64,000 bases of DNA from positions 6,095,501 to 6,159,500 of the forward strand of contig CATNEN010000029.1 of the NCBI GenBank assembly GCA_950097015.1, in the 5' to 3' direction. Origin of the DNA: Macrostomum hystrix. Its lineage: Eukaryota > Platyhelminthes > Macrostomidae. Of the stretch, positions 1-11,025 are shown one piece after another; the first letter of the stretch is position 1, and every line of letters begins with the position of its first letter. The notes under the pieces were generated by a model that made no database searches, was not told the DNA's origin, and worked only from the letters and a program-made list of their open reading frames with translations. The position numbers and the translations under genes were made by a program.

Positions 1-209
1 ACCTGTCTGAGCGGCTTACATTTACAAGCGTTGACTTCCAGTAGCACACAAGTATGCGGTTTAACATGTTTCTGATTGTAGTTAAGAGTAATTGTCGGGA
101 TACTATTCGCGGCAATAAAAATTAATTTGCACCTGTTGAGATCAGAACGCGTGTGCCAAGAGTTTCTGACTGTATGATGAAAAGCGTGTCTTTGGTTTTA
201 AATTTGCAG

Positions 210-3200
210 ACTGGAGTCACTACAGCCTGGGCTGCTACAAGGACAGTGCGCAGCGGGATTTGAAGCACCTGGCAGAGAGCAGCGCAGCAATGAGCCTTTC
301 TCGTTGCCGCAAGCTGTGCGTGGACCGCGGATATCCATTCTTCGGTGTGCAGAACTCAGTTGAGTGCTTCTGCGGCAGCTCTTACGGCAGCCATGGAGCC
401 AGCCCGGTGAGCAGCTGCAATCTGCCGTGTCGTGGCGACCCGGCGCACATTTGCGGTGGACATTGGCACAACAGCATCTACTCAACTGGTCTCTCGGGTT
501 AGTAGCCCTTATTTCGTGCAAGACATGGGGGTCGGTGGCAGAGCGGTAAACGCGTTTGCCTCTCGCACCAAGGTCCCTAAGTTCGATCCACGGCGAGGCC
601 ACATTTATTTGGGGCGCAGACGCGGAGAGAAGGCTTGGAGCTTGTCGTGCAATTTACGCCCTTGAGGGCCAACCTTTTAGGCACAGTGAAGTGTACACTG
701 CCTGTCGATGAGAAAGTCAGTGCAGATGTACACACCTGTGTGAGCGTATGCCTGCGTACAGTATTTGTGTGCATGTGTGCTCAGGAGTCAGCGAAATGGG
801 CAGAATTGCCTCCTCGCTGGCTGCGGGTCTGGTGTCACCAAATGATGTCCCACTGCCCGCAGCCCTCCTGTGATTATTAATTATTAATAATAACTCGTGC
901 GAGACATTACTCGTGGGTTCGCGGGGGCTGTAGACTGTAGTCTTAGTCCTGTCGACTGTAGACTGTAGTCTTAGTCCTGTAGACTGTAAACTGTAGTCTT
1001 AGTCCTGTAGACTGTAGACTGTAGACTGTTAGTCTTAGTCCTGCAGACTGTAGACTGTTAGTCTTAGTCCTGTAGTCTGTAGACTGTAGTCTTAGTCCTG
1101 TAGACTGTAGACTGTAGTCTTAGTCCTGTAGACTGTAGACTGTAGTCTTAGTCCTGTAGACTGTAGACTGTAGTCTTAGTCCTGTAGACTGTAGACTGTA
1201 GTCTTAGTCCTGTAGTCTGTAGACTGTTAGTCTTAGTCCTGTAGTCTGTAGACTGTAGTCTTAGTCCTGTATTCTGTAGACTGTAGTCGTAGTCCTGTAG
1301 TCTGTAGACTGTAGTCTTAGTCCTGTAGTCTGTAGACTGTTAGTCTTAGTCCTGTAGTCTGTAGACTGTAGTCTTAGTCCTGTAGACTGTAGACTGTAGT
1401 CTTAGTCCTGTAGACTGTAGACTGTAGTCTTAGTCCTGTAGACTGTAGACTGTAGTCTTAGTCCTGTAGACTGTAGACTGTAGTCTTAGTCCTGTAGACT
1501 GTAGACTGTAGTCTTAGTCCTGTAGTCTGTAGACTGTAGTCTTAGTCCTGTAGACTGTAGACTGTAGTCTTAGTCCTGTAGACTGTAGACTGTAGTCTTA
1601 GTCCTGTAGACTGTAGACTGTAGTCTTAGTCCTGTAGTCTGTAGACTATAGTCTTAGTCCTGTAGTCTGTAGACTGTAGTCTGCCGCAAGTAGTCTGTGG
1701 CCTGCAGCACAACAGATTTCAATCCTATTCTCTCACTGGCACTCGCTTGCTTTGCACATTGAATTCGGCAGGCTACAAACTTCTTAGTGTCGGCTGCTAC
1801 CATGACAAACCGATGCGCGACCTGCCACAGCTGGCCATCACCAGCGATAGCCTGACACTGAACAAGTGTTCCAAGGCCTGCAGCAAAATGCGCCGAAAAT
1901 ACTTTGGCGTGCAGAATGGCAGGGAGTGCTGGTGCGGCAACTCCTACGGTAGGTACGGCACAGCCGGATCGGACAGGTGCAACAAGCCCTGCGGCGGCAG
2001 CAAGGCGGACACTTGTGGCGGCGAATGGCTCAACAATATCTACAAGACCGGACTAGAGAGTTAGTTTTTTCTTTAATTCTAATTTTTGCTGGCCAAATAG
2101 CAATATACTTTTAAACTTATTGTATTTTGTAAACTGAATATAAATTTCAGCCGGAGGCATTGTTACCCGCGAGATTGCGAAAACCATCTTAAAGGATGGT
2201 GGTAAGAGCAGCAATCCTAGTTTAAACCTGACATTGATGTTTTTCATTAGCGCAGGAACAGTAAATTTGTCGCATTTTGTACTTTGACCTCAGGCTTCGG
2301 CTCTGGCAGCGTTTCTGAGTCTGTGTCTACAGAGGTTGTCGGTGAGTAATGCTGTGTTACTGCATCGAGACAGCTAATCTACTAGGCATATTAAGATCAG
2401 GTTTCGCCTCGTGCAGTATTGTATTGTAACTACTCTGACACACTATTTAGCCCCTTTTTTCCATTAACAAAAAGCCTTCTACAATTTTAGGGGAGCCTGA
2501 AGTTTCAACAACAACAACTGTGTTGCCAGGGACTCAAACTGGTAAACTTATCAACTATATTGGTGCCTTCTGCTTTCGTCTGAGTTTCTCTTTTGATTTT
2601 AAAGTAAAATACTAATCTAATCCATCTTCTAATATTTGTCAAATATTTCTAATACATTTAAGTGCGCAAGACTAGCCAAGTTATTCACAATCATAGTAAG
2701 TAATTTGATCAAGGGCTTGAATCAAATATACAACAGCATTTAACAACCACACATTTTGAATGCACGTTTGGCAATACACAAAACCATTCGATTAAACCTC
2801 CTTTTCAGGCCGACCCGTTGTGTCGTCAGTCACTAAAGTATTGCCTGCCGTGCAAACAGGTAGATGAAACGAGTTTTTATGGACTACATGGCACTTACAT
2901 TAGAAGTCATCGAGATGATCAATATGAATGCCACCCGGAACCGTTTCAGAACAAACCACACACCAAGTGATCCGAAGTGAAAGTAAGTTATATTATCCTC
3001 AACTATGAGATCCACAGACTGATGTGCCAATTCGATAAGCTGATTTGCTTTCTCCATTCTAATCGCTAGGTGGTCACGGCTCAGGAGGGTCTTACACGAA
3101 GGTGCTTCCAGGCAAAAGCAGTAAGGAGGTCCTCGTTGCTGGCAGTCTTGTGAGATTTCGCTGAGCGTTGAATTATGAGATAAAATAACACTGACTCTGG

Positions 3201-5447
3201 TAATTCTATTGTAGATGTGGTTAAGACCGTGAATCCTGATGGCTCCACTTCGTGGACTGAAACTTCTGAGTCCCAGGTGATAGCAGGTGAGCCTTTTCTA
3301 ATATTTCTTTCCAGTGTCTTGTGAATTGAGGTTGAAAGTTTTTAAGTATAAAGAGAAAAGCGAAAATCAACATTAATTTAGTTAAACGACGCGTTGCGCA
3401 CCACGGTGTGCATTCTTCAGGTTTATTTTTTAAGTGAAGAAAACGAGTAGAGATCGGAAGTGAATAAATAGGAAATTTTGGGGTGCAAATTTAATCAATA
3501 TTTTAAGAACATATTTGTTAGTCCGTAAGTCGCGAGGCAAAGTTTCTTCACTTCAAATAAACCTGAAGATGCACACTGCTGTGCGAAATGCGTCGTTTAA
3601 CTAAATTAATGTTGATTTTCGCTTTTCTCTTTATCCTACTTGCCAAGCGAGCAAGTTTAACTGAATTTTTTAAGTATGTTTTTATTACATTTTGCGTTAA
3701 TTGAGTACTGCATTTTTAAGGCTTTAGAATTCGTACTTGCATCGATCTGCGTCATTTGCATGCTTTTATTTAATAGGTGGAAGAATACGGAAAAGCTTGG
3801 AATTAATTTTTATTTATGCTAAACTTTTTGGTCATAAAATGTGCAGTCGTGATTTTAGCCTTGTTTTATAAACAAGCCTTTAAGTTGCCATATATAAAAC
3901 TTTTGCATCATAACGCTTAACTTATTTCCTATCTGGACTGTGTAAATTTTAGCCAGAAAACTACGCAAACTTTATAGAAGGGGCTCTATGTTCTTTAAGC
4001 TGCTTGATCAGGGTCGCATGGTAAATATGAGAGCTGTCCGCCGAAATATAGGACTAATGCTACAGTTTTAAACATAACAACGGATTTTAACAAAAACTTA
4101 GTTACTTCCCTGCATAGTCGCCAGCTCTATCAATACACTTCTGCCACCTCGTCATCTACTTGTTGAACGCCTCGGCATGGGCTGAAGTGGGCATGTGGTT
4201 TGTGACCCATCCCATGCGGTTTTTACCTGCTGATCGGTGTCAAATCTGCAACCGGAAATGCTGGATTTGACTATTGAGAACAGCCAAAATTCCACCGGTG
4301 TCAAATCAGGCCTTAGGCTGAGTGCGGCAAAGCCTAGACCTTGTGATATGCTCGTTGGTCCTCGCTGACACATGCGGGAGTGCATTGTCCTGATGCAGTA
4401 ACCAGCCTCTTTGAACCACACCAGGGTCGTTTTTCCTCTCGAAGCCTGGACTTTTTGTCGACAAAAGCATCATTCCTTTTCTTCGCCCACAGCCTACACA
4501 AAAACACTTTTTAGTTTAACGAGTTTTAGATTATGAAAGGGAGTTATAAAATTTGACGACAGCGGCTTGATAATAAATTTGCTTGCATCTTTGTGCTCCT
4601 ATTTTTGCCTATTGTACTTCCTGTAGTACACCAGCCACTCGACTGCACCAAACTTTCAGGCCGACCCGTTGTGTCGTCAGTCACTAAAGTATTGCCTGCC
4701 GTGCAAACAGGTAGATGAAACGAGTTTTTATGGACTACATGGCACTTACATTAGAAGTCATCGAGATGATCAATATGAATGCCACCCGGAACCGTTTCAG
4801 AACAAACCACACACCAAGTGATCCGAAGTGAAAGTAAGTTATATTATCCTCAACTATGAGATCCACAGACTGATGTGCCAATTCGATAAGCTGATTTGCT
4901 TTCTCCATTCTAATCGCTAGGTGGTCAAGGCTCGGGAGGGTCTTACACGAAGGTGCTTCCAGGCAAAAGCAGTAAGGAGGTCCTCGTTGCTGGCAGTCTT
5001 GTGAGATTTCGCTGAGCGTTGAATTATGAGATAAAATAACACTGACTCTGGTAATTCTATTGTAGATGTGGTTAAGACCGTGAATCCTGATGGCTCCACT
5101 TCGTGGACTGAAACTTCTGAGTCCCAGGTGATCGGAGGTGAGTATTCTTTTTGATTATGAAGTAGTTTTGTATATTTTTGTGGATGATTGGCGATTAGAT
5201 GGGCTTAATTTTCCAGTATTTCGAAGTTTTATAAGTTAAAGGGACAGAATTAAGGACTCAGAATTCTCATTAACGTGCTCAAGGCTTTAGAACTTCTGGC
5301 GTTGTCCAGTACATGAACTGCAAACTGATTCATTTTACTCCCAAGTTGGTTGAAAAACACTTGTACGTAGATCACATGTGGCTCAAATTCAGATTTAAGT
5401 GATAAAAACTCACTATTATTTCAGGTTCCGTCGTCCAGCAACCTTAA
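210..5447 (+). CDS. WSC-domain secreted/extracellular protein, 5' partial
   Basis: The first visible exon (210-497) and a second one (1772-2059) each encode one cysteine-rich WSC domain, a putative carbohydrate-binding module. Both show the family pattern: GCY near the start, a YFGVQN-type block, ECWCGNSYG and a closing CGG. Both exons are exactly 288 nt and phase 1-1, so they look like exon duplicates. Small phase-1 exons follow: 2151-2201, 2294-2341, 2491-2541, 2663-2695, 2809-2859, 2950-2982, 3070-3120, 3215-3286, then near-copies of the last four at 4660-4710, 4801-4833, 4921-4971 and 5066-5137. The terminal exon is 5424-5447 with stop TAA. Every small internal exon is a multiple of 3 nt (33-72 nt), and the frame stays open through Ser/Thr/Val-rich sequence with no transmembrane segment. 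The 5' end and any signal peptide lie outside the window. Domain call is secure; exact role is unknown. Confidence 0.8.
529..894 (+). repeat. tRNA-derived SINE, copy 1
   Basis: A sequence of about 365 bp in the intron between the two WSC exons. It begins with a polymerase III A-box-like stretch (TGGCAGAGCGG at about 535) and a B-box-like stretch (AGTTCGATCCA at about 580). A tRNA-unrelated body follows, ending in an AAT-rich tail (873-894). A second, clearly homologous copy lies at 22970-23335 in another gene's intron, with the same order of box A, box B, body and AAT tail. Head similarity is to a Ser/Leu-type tRNA; the parent tRNA is not certain. Confidence 0.75.
922..1684 (+). repeat. Minisatellite, 28 bp unit, in WSC intron
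   Basis: About 27 tandem copies of a 28 bp unit built from GTAGACTGTAGTCTTAGTCC-type sequence. Variants are 29 bp long or have tagact changed to tagtct. It fills the intron 3' of the SINE and ends about 85 nt before the second WSC exon. The unit itself contains internal 7-8 bp repeats (tagactg), suggesting the 28-mer grew from a shorter motif. Confidence 0.95.
2803..3291 (+). repeat. Intragenic segmental duplication, copy A (4 exons + 3 introns)
   Basis: This 489 bp block, from the polypyrimidine/AG of one exon to the donor of the fourth, is repeated almost perfectly at 4654-5142 (offset 1851). I see only a few substitutions, for example ggtcacggctcagg versus ggtcaaggctcggg (His to Gln) and gtgatagca versus gtgatcgga. 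Introns are as conserved as exons, so the duplication is recent or homogenised. Confidence 0.93.
3348..3634. mobile_element. Foldback / MITE-like element with ~95 bp inverted arms
   Basis: The left arm (3348-3444) and right arm (3542-3634) are imperfect inverted repeats; for example aaagcgaaaatcaacattaa on the left matches the reverse complement ttaatgttgattttcgcttt on the right. About 100 nt of AT-rich DNA separates the arms. There is no ORF. I could not identify a target-site duplication, so the superfamily is unassigned. It lies between the two copies of the WSC-gene duplication. Confidence 0.7.
4080..4440 (-). pseudogene. mariner-type transposase remnant
   Basis: On the minus strand the translation carries the mariner/Tc1 C-terminal signature. 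A degraded 'SLRPDLTPVEFWLF' block corresponds to the canonical HPPYSPDLAPxDFxLF. It is followed by an F-D-T-D-Q-Q-V stretch, then RWQKCIDRAGDYAGK in a continuing frame, matching the family's usual C-terminal RWxxCIxxxGDYxEG. A TAG interrupts the frame just before this last block (around 4160), and the N-terminal half is absent. Terminal inverted repeats were not found. A dead fragment sitting in a WSC-gene intron. Confidence 0.75.
4654..5142 (+). repeat. Intragenic segmental duplication, copy B
   Basis: Second copy of the four-exon block at 2803-3291, separated from it by 1.36 kb that holds the foldback element and the mariner remnant. Splice sites and phases are preserved, so both copies can be read through in the same transcript. 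Confidence 0.93.
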
Positions 5448-6094
5448 TAAAAGAGATCCCGAGCGATAAAAAGGCTGCAAGCTTCAGCCAAATGACAAGT
5501 GTTCTAACTTGAACCATAGAGGTGGTGGGACCAATCTACTAACTTTTACTTTTCAAAACGCCAAATATACTGAAACATTTCAACGTGGTCAAGTAGTTTA
5601 CCTTTTTCAATCAAGGCATCGAAAAAACATGCTCATGCTTTAATATGCGCATTTTGTATTTACTTCTGTGCTCAGGGGCGACAGAAGATGTTACTAATAA
5701 TATGGAAAACTTTGACGATAGTATATATTTTAACGCCTGCAAAGCATGGGTATTATTGTTATTGTGCCATAGACATTTTTGCCCAAGCTACACTTTCAGA
5801 GTCAGAGACGGGGGTGTGGAGGCAGAGCCCCCACTTGGGGCGTGGGAGCGAAGCCCCCCACTCCCTACCATAGACTATTTTACTAGAAATTCAAATCGTA
5901 GACTGAGCCAAAAGATCTGCTCTCGCACTGCAGAGGAGTAGAGAATTGAAACTGAAAAACAGTTCTTAAAAAATTCTACATAGCATTCCACAGAGACAAT
6001 GATTAACTACGACGGTATTCTCGAAGTAGACATTGCTGGATTGTCAACCGAGGAATAGATTTTTTCACTCGTCAAACTGCTGGAGCCTGCTGGC
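5448..6094. other. Intergenic, no gene recognised
   Basis: The 3' end of the WSC gene has AATAAA overlapping its stop region (around 5444). The rest is AT-rich apart from a G/C-rich stretch at about 5808-5866 made of alternating gggggtgtgg, gcccccactt, ggggcgtggg and gcccccc blocks that could fold into a hairpin. I see no convincing ORF. Confidence 0.6.
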
Positions 6095-6117
6095 TTGGCT
6101 CGGCGATCAGCACCGGA

Positions 6118-8364
6118 GTGCCAAAAAGGCCACCAGCAGATGGTCGTCGCCGGCAGCGATCAGGCACGTCGGGCGAGGTTGCTGGCAACAGCGACGACAG
6201 CGACGGGGCGGCGTCTGACGCGCCAGACAGGTCCAGGGCAGCCCTACAGCCTCGCAGCCCCGTCGACATCGAGATTGAGGACATCAACGGTGAGCGCGAC
6301 GAGAATGGCAGGCCGACAGCGGCAACCGGCAATGGCGAGCAGCGAGACGGCCCAAAGGCGGAGCCATCTGAGGCAAACGAGCAGGAGGCAATGGACAGCG
6401 ATGACCGCGATGCTCTGCAGGCACTGCTGGACTTCGAGGTGTCCACCGTTGCGCTGTCACATATAGCATCAGTCGCTGCAGATCCCCCACCGTCGGGCGC
6501 TGGTACAGAAATAAAGGAGGCCTCCAGCACGGTGCCGAAGCCGCCTCAAGTCGCGGCCGACCAACAACAGCAGCCGAATGTTGAGAAGGAGCTGGGGAGG
6601 CGGAGGTTTCGTTTCCAGCGGCTCGAAACGACTGCTCGTGCTGTTGCTGCTGCTGCCGACTGCTCCATTGTGGGCGCCATGGCGCCATCGCAGCCCGATG
6701 GCCGACGATCTGCAGTCGCCAAGACCACGCGTCTCAGCGTCCAGAATATCAGACGACGGGCACGTGGTGTCGCCTGGCACAGCGGCATTCGCAGCAGCGG
6801 TGGTGGCCGCCAGGAATGAGGCCAGCCAGTCCTTCCCTGTCGGCCAGGAGTGGTGGCGCCTCATGACACCGCAGCCGCTGCAGCAACACGAGCAGGCGCA
6901 GCTCGAGCGTCGTCCCTCGATGATGTCGTTCAGCTACAGCCCGCCGGCGTCTGCGGCACAGCTTATCCACTTCCTGCAGCAACAGCAGGGGGACAGCGAA
7001 GCGAGCGGGAGCGCGGTCGGCGGCGCGAGAGGACAAGGAGGCGGCCGAGGGGTGCGACGGCTGGGCCAAAATCCGCTGCTCAATACGGCAGCAGCACAGC
7101 AGCAGTTTACTGTGACGCGCTCCGTCAGCCGGCCGCTCGCAATGAACGGTGCTGCTCCTGTGGAGCGACTGCCCGAGGACAGCGGCATTCTGACAGGGCG
7201 CCGCTATTTGCACGTCTTCCACATCGACAACGTGCGCTTCGTCGGTGAGTCACTTGCTTTATTCTTAAGCTCTGAATCATATAGCCAGCTCGCCTCCACT
7301 GTTTCCATGCTGCCTACATAAACAGGTCGTGCCAAGGTATATCTGGGCGAGGCTCTGAAGGCACATTGTGTCGAGCTCGTCCTGGCGTCCAGCCCGGGCC
7401 TCTGCGTCGGCATGGACGAGTTCTGCGACCAGCGGCTAGTCGCTGACCCGTCGACGAGATGGAGCAACAACAACAGCAGCAGCAGCAGCAGCATAGCGAG
7501 TATCGGCCACACCGCACTCTGTCCGGCTTCGTGCGCCTGGAGACCAACGCGGCCGGCTGGCATCTATACGAGCTGCTGTTCAGCCTGCTGCCTGGCCGAG
7601 ACGAGGGGCGCGGCTTTGTGGTGCCCGACCGGACCACCCTGACGCTGTGCGGCGTCCGCTCGCCAGACAGTGTGCTGCGGAGCCTGACGCAGCACGACGG
7701 CTACCCGCTGCTGATCGGGGTCGGCGCCACACAGTGCAGCATGCTGGTGCAAGCAACTCGGTGGGCGCTGTCCTAACTGCTGACTGCCAACCTGCCCGAC
7801 CAGACCGACGGCTTCCAGTTGGCACACCAGCAGATGCGCGCCACGTTGCTGGGGGTTTTCCGAGACGTGCAGCGCCAGCGCCGGATTCGCAGGGAGCAGC
7901 TCGCCGGCTGTTCCGCATGCTCCACCGAGGCTGCCGACAACCGGAACCTGTGCCCGATTCGAGAGGCCGTCTGCACAACCCTTCGCCACCAGTCGGGCGT
8001 TGTGTACCTGTACGGGCCGTCGGGAGTCGGCAAGACCACCGCCGTCGAGCGCAACCTGGGCCAGGAGCGCGTCTTCTGCCCGGTCATCAAGCGCTTCGGC
8101 GGGAACGACTTTATGTTTGACGGCCTGGACACCGCGCGCCACTCCGTCATCCTTCTGGACGAAGTGCGGCCGCACATGTTCGAGGGCGGCGACCTTGAGA
8201 CCACGCTGTTGCGCCTGCTGAACGGCAACAGCTTCCTGGTCAACGCCAAGCACCAGGCGCACGTCTACCTGGATTGGGGCCAGCGGCTGGTGATCATGGC
8301 CGGCCACGCCTCACCTGACCGGCTGACGTGCAGCGGCGCCTGCGCAACCGCCCAGGATGATTAA
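6118..8364 (+). pseudogene. Damaged gene with C-terminal SF3 / Rep-like helicase domain
   Basis: A GC-rich coding region (codon bias unlike the flanks) runs over at least two exons; one intron is clear at 7245-7325 (gtgagt...aacag). The 5' part encodes an acidic then Q/S/A-rich low-complexity protein. The 3' part has a Walker A loop (GPSGVGKTT, about 8014-8040), a hydrophobic strand ending in a Walker B-like VILLDE (about 8146), and a later RLVIMAGHASPD motif-C-like strand (about 8284). Order and spacing resemble the superfamily-3 helicase of Rep proteins from CRESS-DNA viruses and related elements; no HUH endonuclease motif was found upstream. Lesions seen: a reading-frame change around 6600-6720, another at the CAG repeat near 7470, and an in-frame TAA at 7774. 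It may be an endogenous viral or Rep-element relic. Function unproven; a host gene with unseen introns is the alternative. Confidence 0.5.
7459..7494 (+). repeat. CAA/CAG microsatellite inside the helicase locus
   Basis: About twelve CAA/CAG triplets read as poly-Gln in one frame and poly-Asn/Ser in the next. The most plausible reading frame of the surrounding gene changes across this repeat, which fits a slippage indel. Confidence 0.8.
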
Positions 8365-9050
8365 TTGATGAGGCCGCCATATGCCCGTCTGTCTATCGTG
8401 AAATTATTTCACCAATGCGACAATCCTACCCGAATTTTATCTCCACCACCATCTCCAACACCACCGGGTTAGTAGATGTGGCTGGCTGGGCTATAAAGAT
8501 TGAGCATATTGTATAATTGTGGTAAAAATTGAATAATTTTGAATAATTATATAGTTTTAAGTATTGTGCGCGCACTACGAACTGTACCTTTTGCAAATTA
8601 AAGTATCCACTTGGCTACTATGAGTAGATCAGTTCGCAAATTTTAGAATTAGAATTTAGAATTGCGGAGGAAGTGATTTTTTGACACTGTTTAATGTTTC
8701 CCTTCGAAAAAGCGACAAAGCCGAAGCCACAGTTCCGTTTCTGCTTATATACCGTTTATAATACACAGTGGCATATTAATGAAGGGGGTGGGACTAAATG
8801 CGTGTCCGAAGGATTAAATCGATTGCTCTATGGTCATACTTTTCGCCATAGACTACTTGAAAATCGGCCTGAAACGCTTGGATTTTGCCACTGTGGATTA
8901 AATCGAATGCTCGAAGGATCAAATGGTCTGCAAAATGCTATAATAATTGTAACGAGCTCATCAAAAGGCATCAAAATCACATGGTAGAATTAAACTGAAA
9001 CCGAATTCCTATTCAATCTATATTAACTATACACTGCACACACACACTAA
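8365..9050. other. Intergenic, no gene recognised
   Basis: AT-rich sequence between the plus-strand helicase locus and the minus-strand remnant. It contains aatta-rich stretches at 8510-8560 and a CA run near 9040. No ORF or structured element could be supported. Confidence 0.5.
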
Positions 9051-9059
9051 TCAAGCATA

Positions 9060-10315
9060 ACAGTAATAGCCTATTAAGCGCGCAAAAAAACTGTTTCTAG
9101 CACACAATAAATGTGGCGGTAAATATAAATTTTCAGCCACGCGCACATCGATCAAACCCTGCTGTGCTGCTGCCTCGACCTCCTTTTGTGCGGCCGATCC
9201 GGCGACGACTCCCGTGGGCTCTTCTCCTCTGAAGGCAGCTGCGTCGTCGTCTATGGGCGGCATTTCGGCAATGCAGGACTGCGTCCGCCTGCTGGGTCGC
9301 TCGAATGGCAGTCGTCATCGTCGGCTCGCCCTGCTGCAGAGCCTCGCCACTGCCAGCCAGCAGGCTGCTGAGTCTCTGGGTCGATGGGCGGCATAATGGG
9401 CGGCATCTGTTCGGCAGCTGCTGCAGTCGACGATGATGTCACCGCAAACCGGCGGACTATGGCGCGGCTGCGAATTACGCGCCCATCTCCGTGGCCATCT
9501 GCGCATTGTGGCCTTAATTGTACCGGATGACAGCGGCAGATGTGCCATGTGCACTGGCGAACACATCTAGCTGCTCCGGCTCCATCATTAGCACAACGGC
9601 GCAGAGGGTGCGACGTCAGTGCGTGACCACGTAGTGCCGGCCGAGGACTCGCTGACCGCCTGCACTAGTCATCCGGCTCATCGCCGACTGGCTATAGATG
9701 CCGCCGAACACGTCCAGGAACACCGTGCTCGTCTTCGAATTCGGTCGAGCAGCGAGCGACGGCACGACGGATGTACTCGTCGTGCATTCGCATCAAGGCC
9801 TCGAAGAATTGATCGGGCAGCACCTTGTGCGGCACTTCACTCAGCGGCAGGAAAAGGTGCGAATGGCCAGCCAGATCGGCAGCAAACGGCCCACTCTCCA
9901 CATCTGCACCCTGGTGCTGGCGGAATAGCTGCTTATGGTCGGATGCTGCGTTCCGCCGAACCGACCTATCGACCAAGTGTCGCCGGCAGATGTAGATCCA
10001 CGGCAGGAGTCGCAAGGGCTGCTCAATGCTGTAGTAGAACAGCATTTCCTGCACTATCCGCCCGCAGACAGACCATCCGGCGACTGAAAGCGCCATCGTC
10101 TACCACATCCTCCGTGGTGGTGATGCCATCTACAACTGCTGCCTACATGCTCCACTCGCCGTCTACGGGCAGCGAAGTCCAGCTGTGCCGTTGGAGCATG
10201 GCAAAAAAGCGGTCACTGCGGGCGAAAACGGCATACACCTCGTCCACATTGACGTAGGTGTCCACTGTCCATGAACGCCACCTGCCGCTCGTTGTGGCCC
10301 AGCTTGTAGACGGCC
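9060..10315 (-). pseudogene. Decayed minus-strand gene, unrecognised
   Basis: On the minus strand an exon-like region starts after a good acceptor (ttttctctgcag, ending at 10316). It reads AVYKLGHNERQVAFM, shifts frame to YVNVDEVYAVFARSD, and shifts again into a 134-codon open stretch (about 10096-9692). That stretch contains WIYICRRHLVDRS and SHLFLPLSEVPHKV blocks that look like real protein. Further down, repeated MPPI/MPPID codons occur at 9396-9250 with stops between the pieces. GC content and codon style resemble the adjacent helicase locus and differ from the flanks. I do not recognise the family. Being opposite in orientation to the Rep-like gene, it could be a second gene of the same element; that is inference only. 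Confidence 0.45.
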
Positions 10316-10329
10316 TGCAGAGAAAATGT

Positions 10330-11010
10330 TATTACAGAGCTTAGCTATAACTACACGTGGGCACTGGGCAGCATGTTATCAGATAGAACCAGCGCCGCTT
10401 GTGATCATCAATGCAGCTGTGCTATAATTGTGCAGCTAGCTCACCTCACTGGATGGCTCGTACGCTCTGCTTTGAAAAAGAGAAGCAGTGCGTCTGCTTC
10501 AACCAATCGATAATTTTACCCCTATGGTCATAGACTAAAGACGATCGAAGTCGTCTCTCTTTCATCTGCAGGCCCGTCTGGCTGGCTCGGCACTGCTTTT
10601 GAGGGAGGAAGATCGAGTTGGGGTGGTGGGGTTTGCTGTTCACTGGAAAATCGAATGTCTGAGCTTTTGAGGGGATGGCTAAAGCATAAACAAATTTAGT
10701 ATATAGTGCAGGGCACGCTTCGTTTTCGCACTTTGGGCTCTCTCCCTCCAGAGTGAGCCCCGTCTTAGTAGGAAATTAGCAGAAGCAGCTAGCAGCAGCA
10801 GCAGCAGCAAGAAATAACAAACAAAATATTAGCTAACTATTAATCGATTTTCTCACATGCACTCTCTATACATACTTGTAATGCGATGAACTCAATACAT
10901 ATATATAATTGATAACGAGACTACCGATACTGACAAAGGTTGACTCTCACTCTGCTCTTTTAATTTGCTGCATGGTATTTACGGCTTTGCGCTTTGCTTT
11001 AATTCATTCT
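10330..11010. other. Intergenic with an AGC microsatellite
   Basis: No gene recognised. A short (AGC)n run lies at about 10789-10809 and an AT-rich stretch with atatatat near 10900. A candidate splice acceptor (aactcag) ends near 11019, just before the next ORF. Confidence 0.5.
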
Positions 11011-11025
11011 TAAACTCAGAGGATC

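Noticed and set aside
9619-10257. A 212-codon plus-strand ORF
   Set aside because: Shadow of the minus-strand remnant. It is Arg/Ser/Ala-rich in the way typical of GC-rich antisense frames, and the minus strand shows better protein-like blocks and a splice acceptor.
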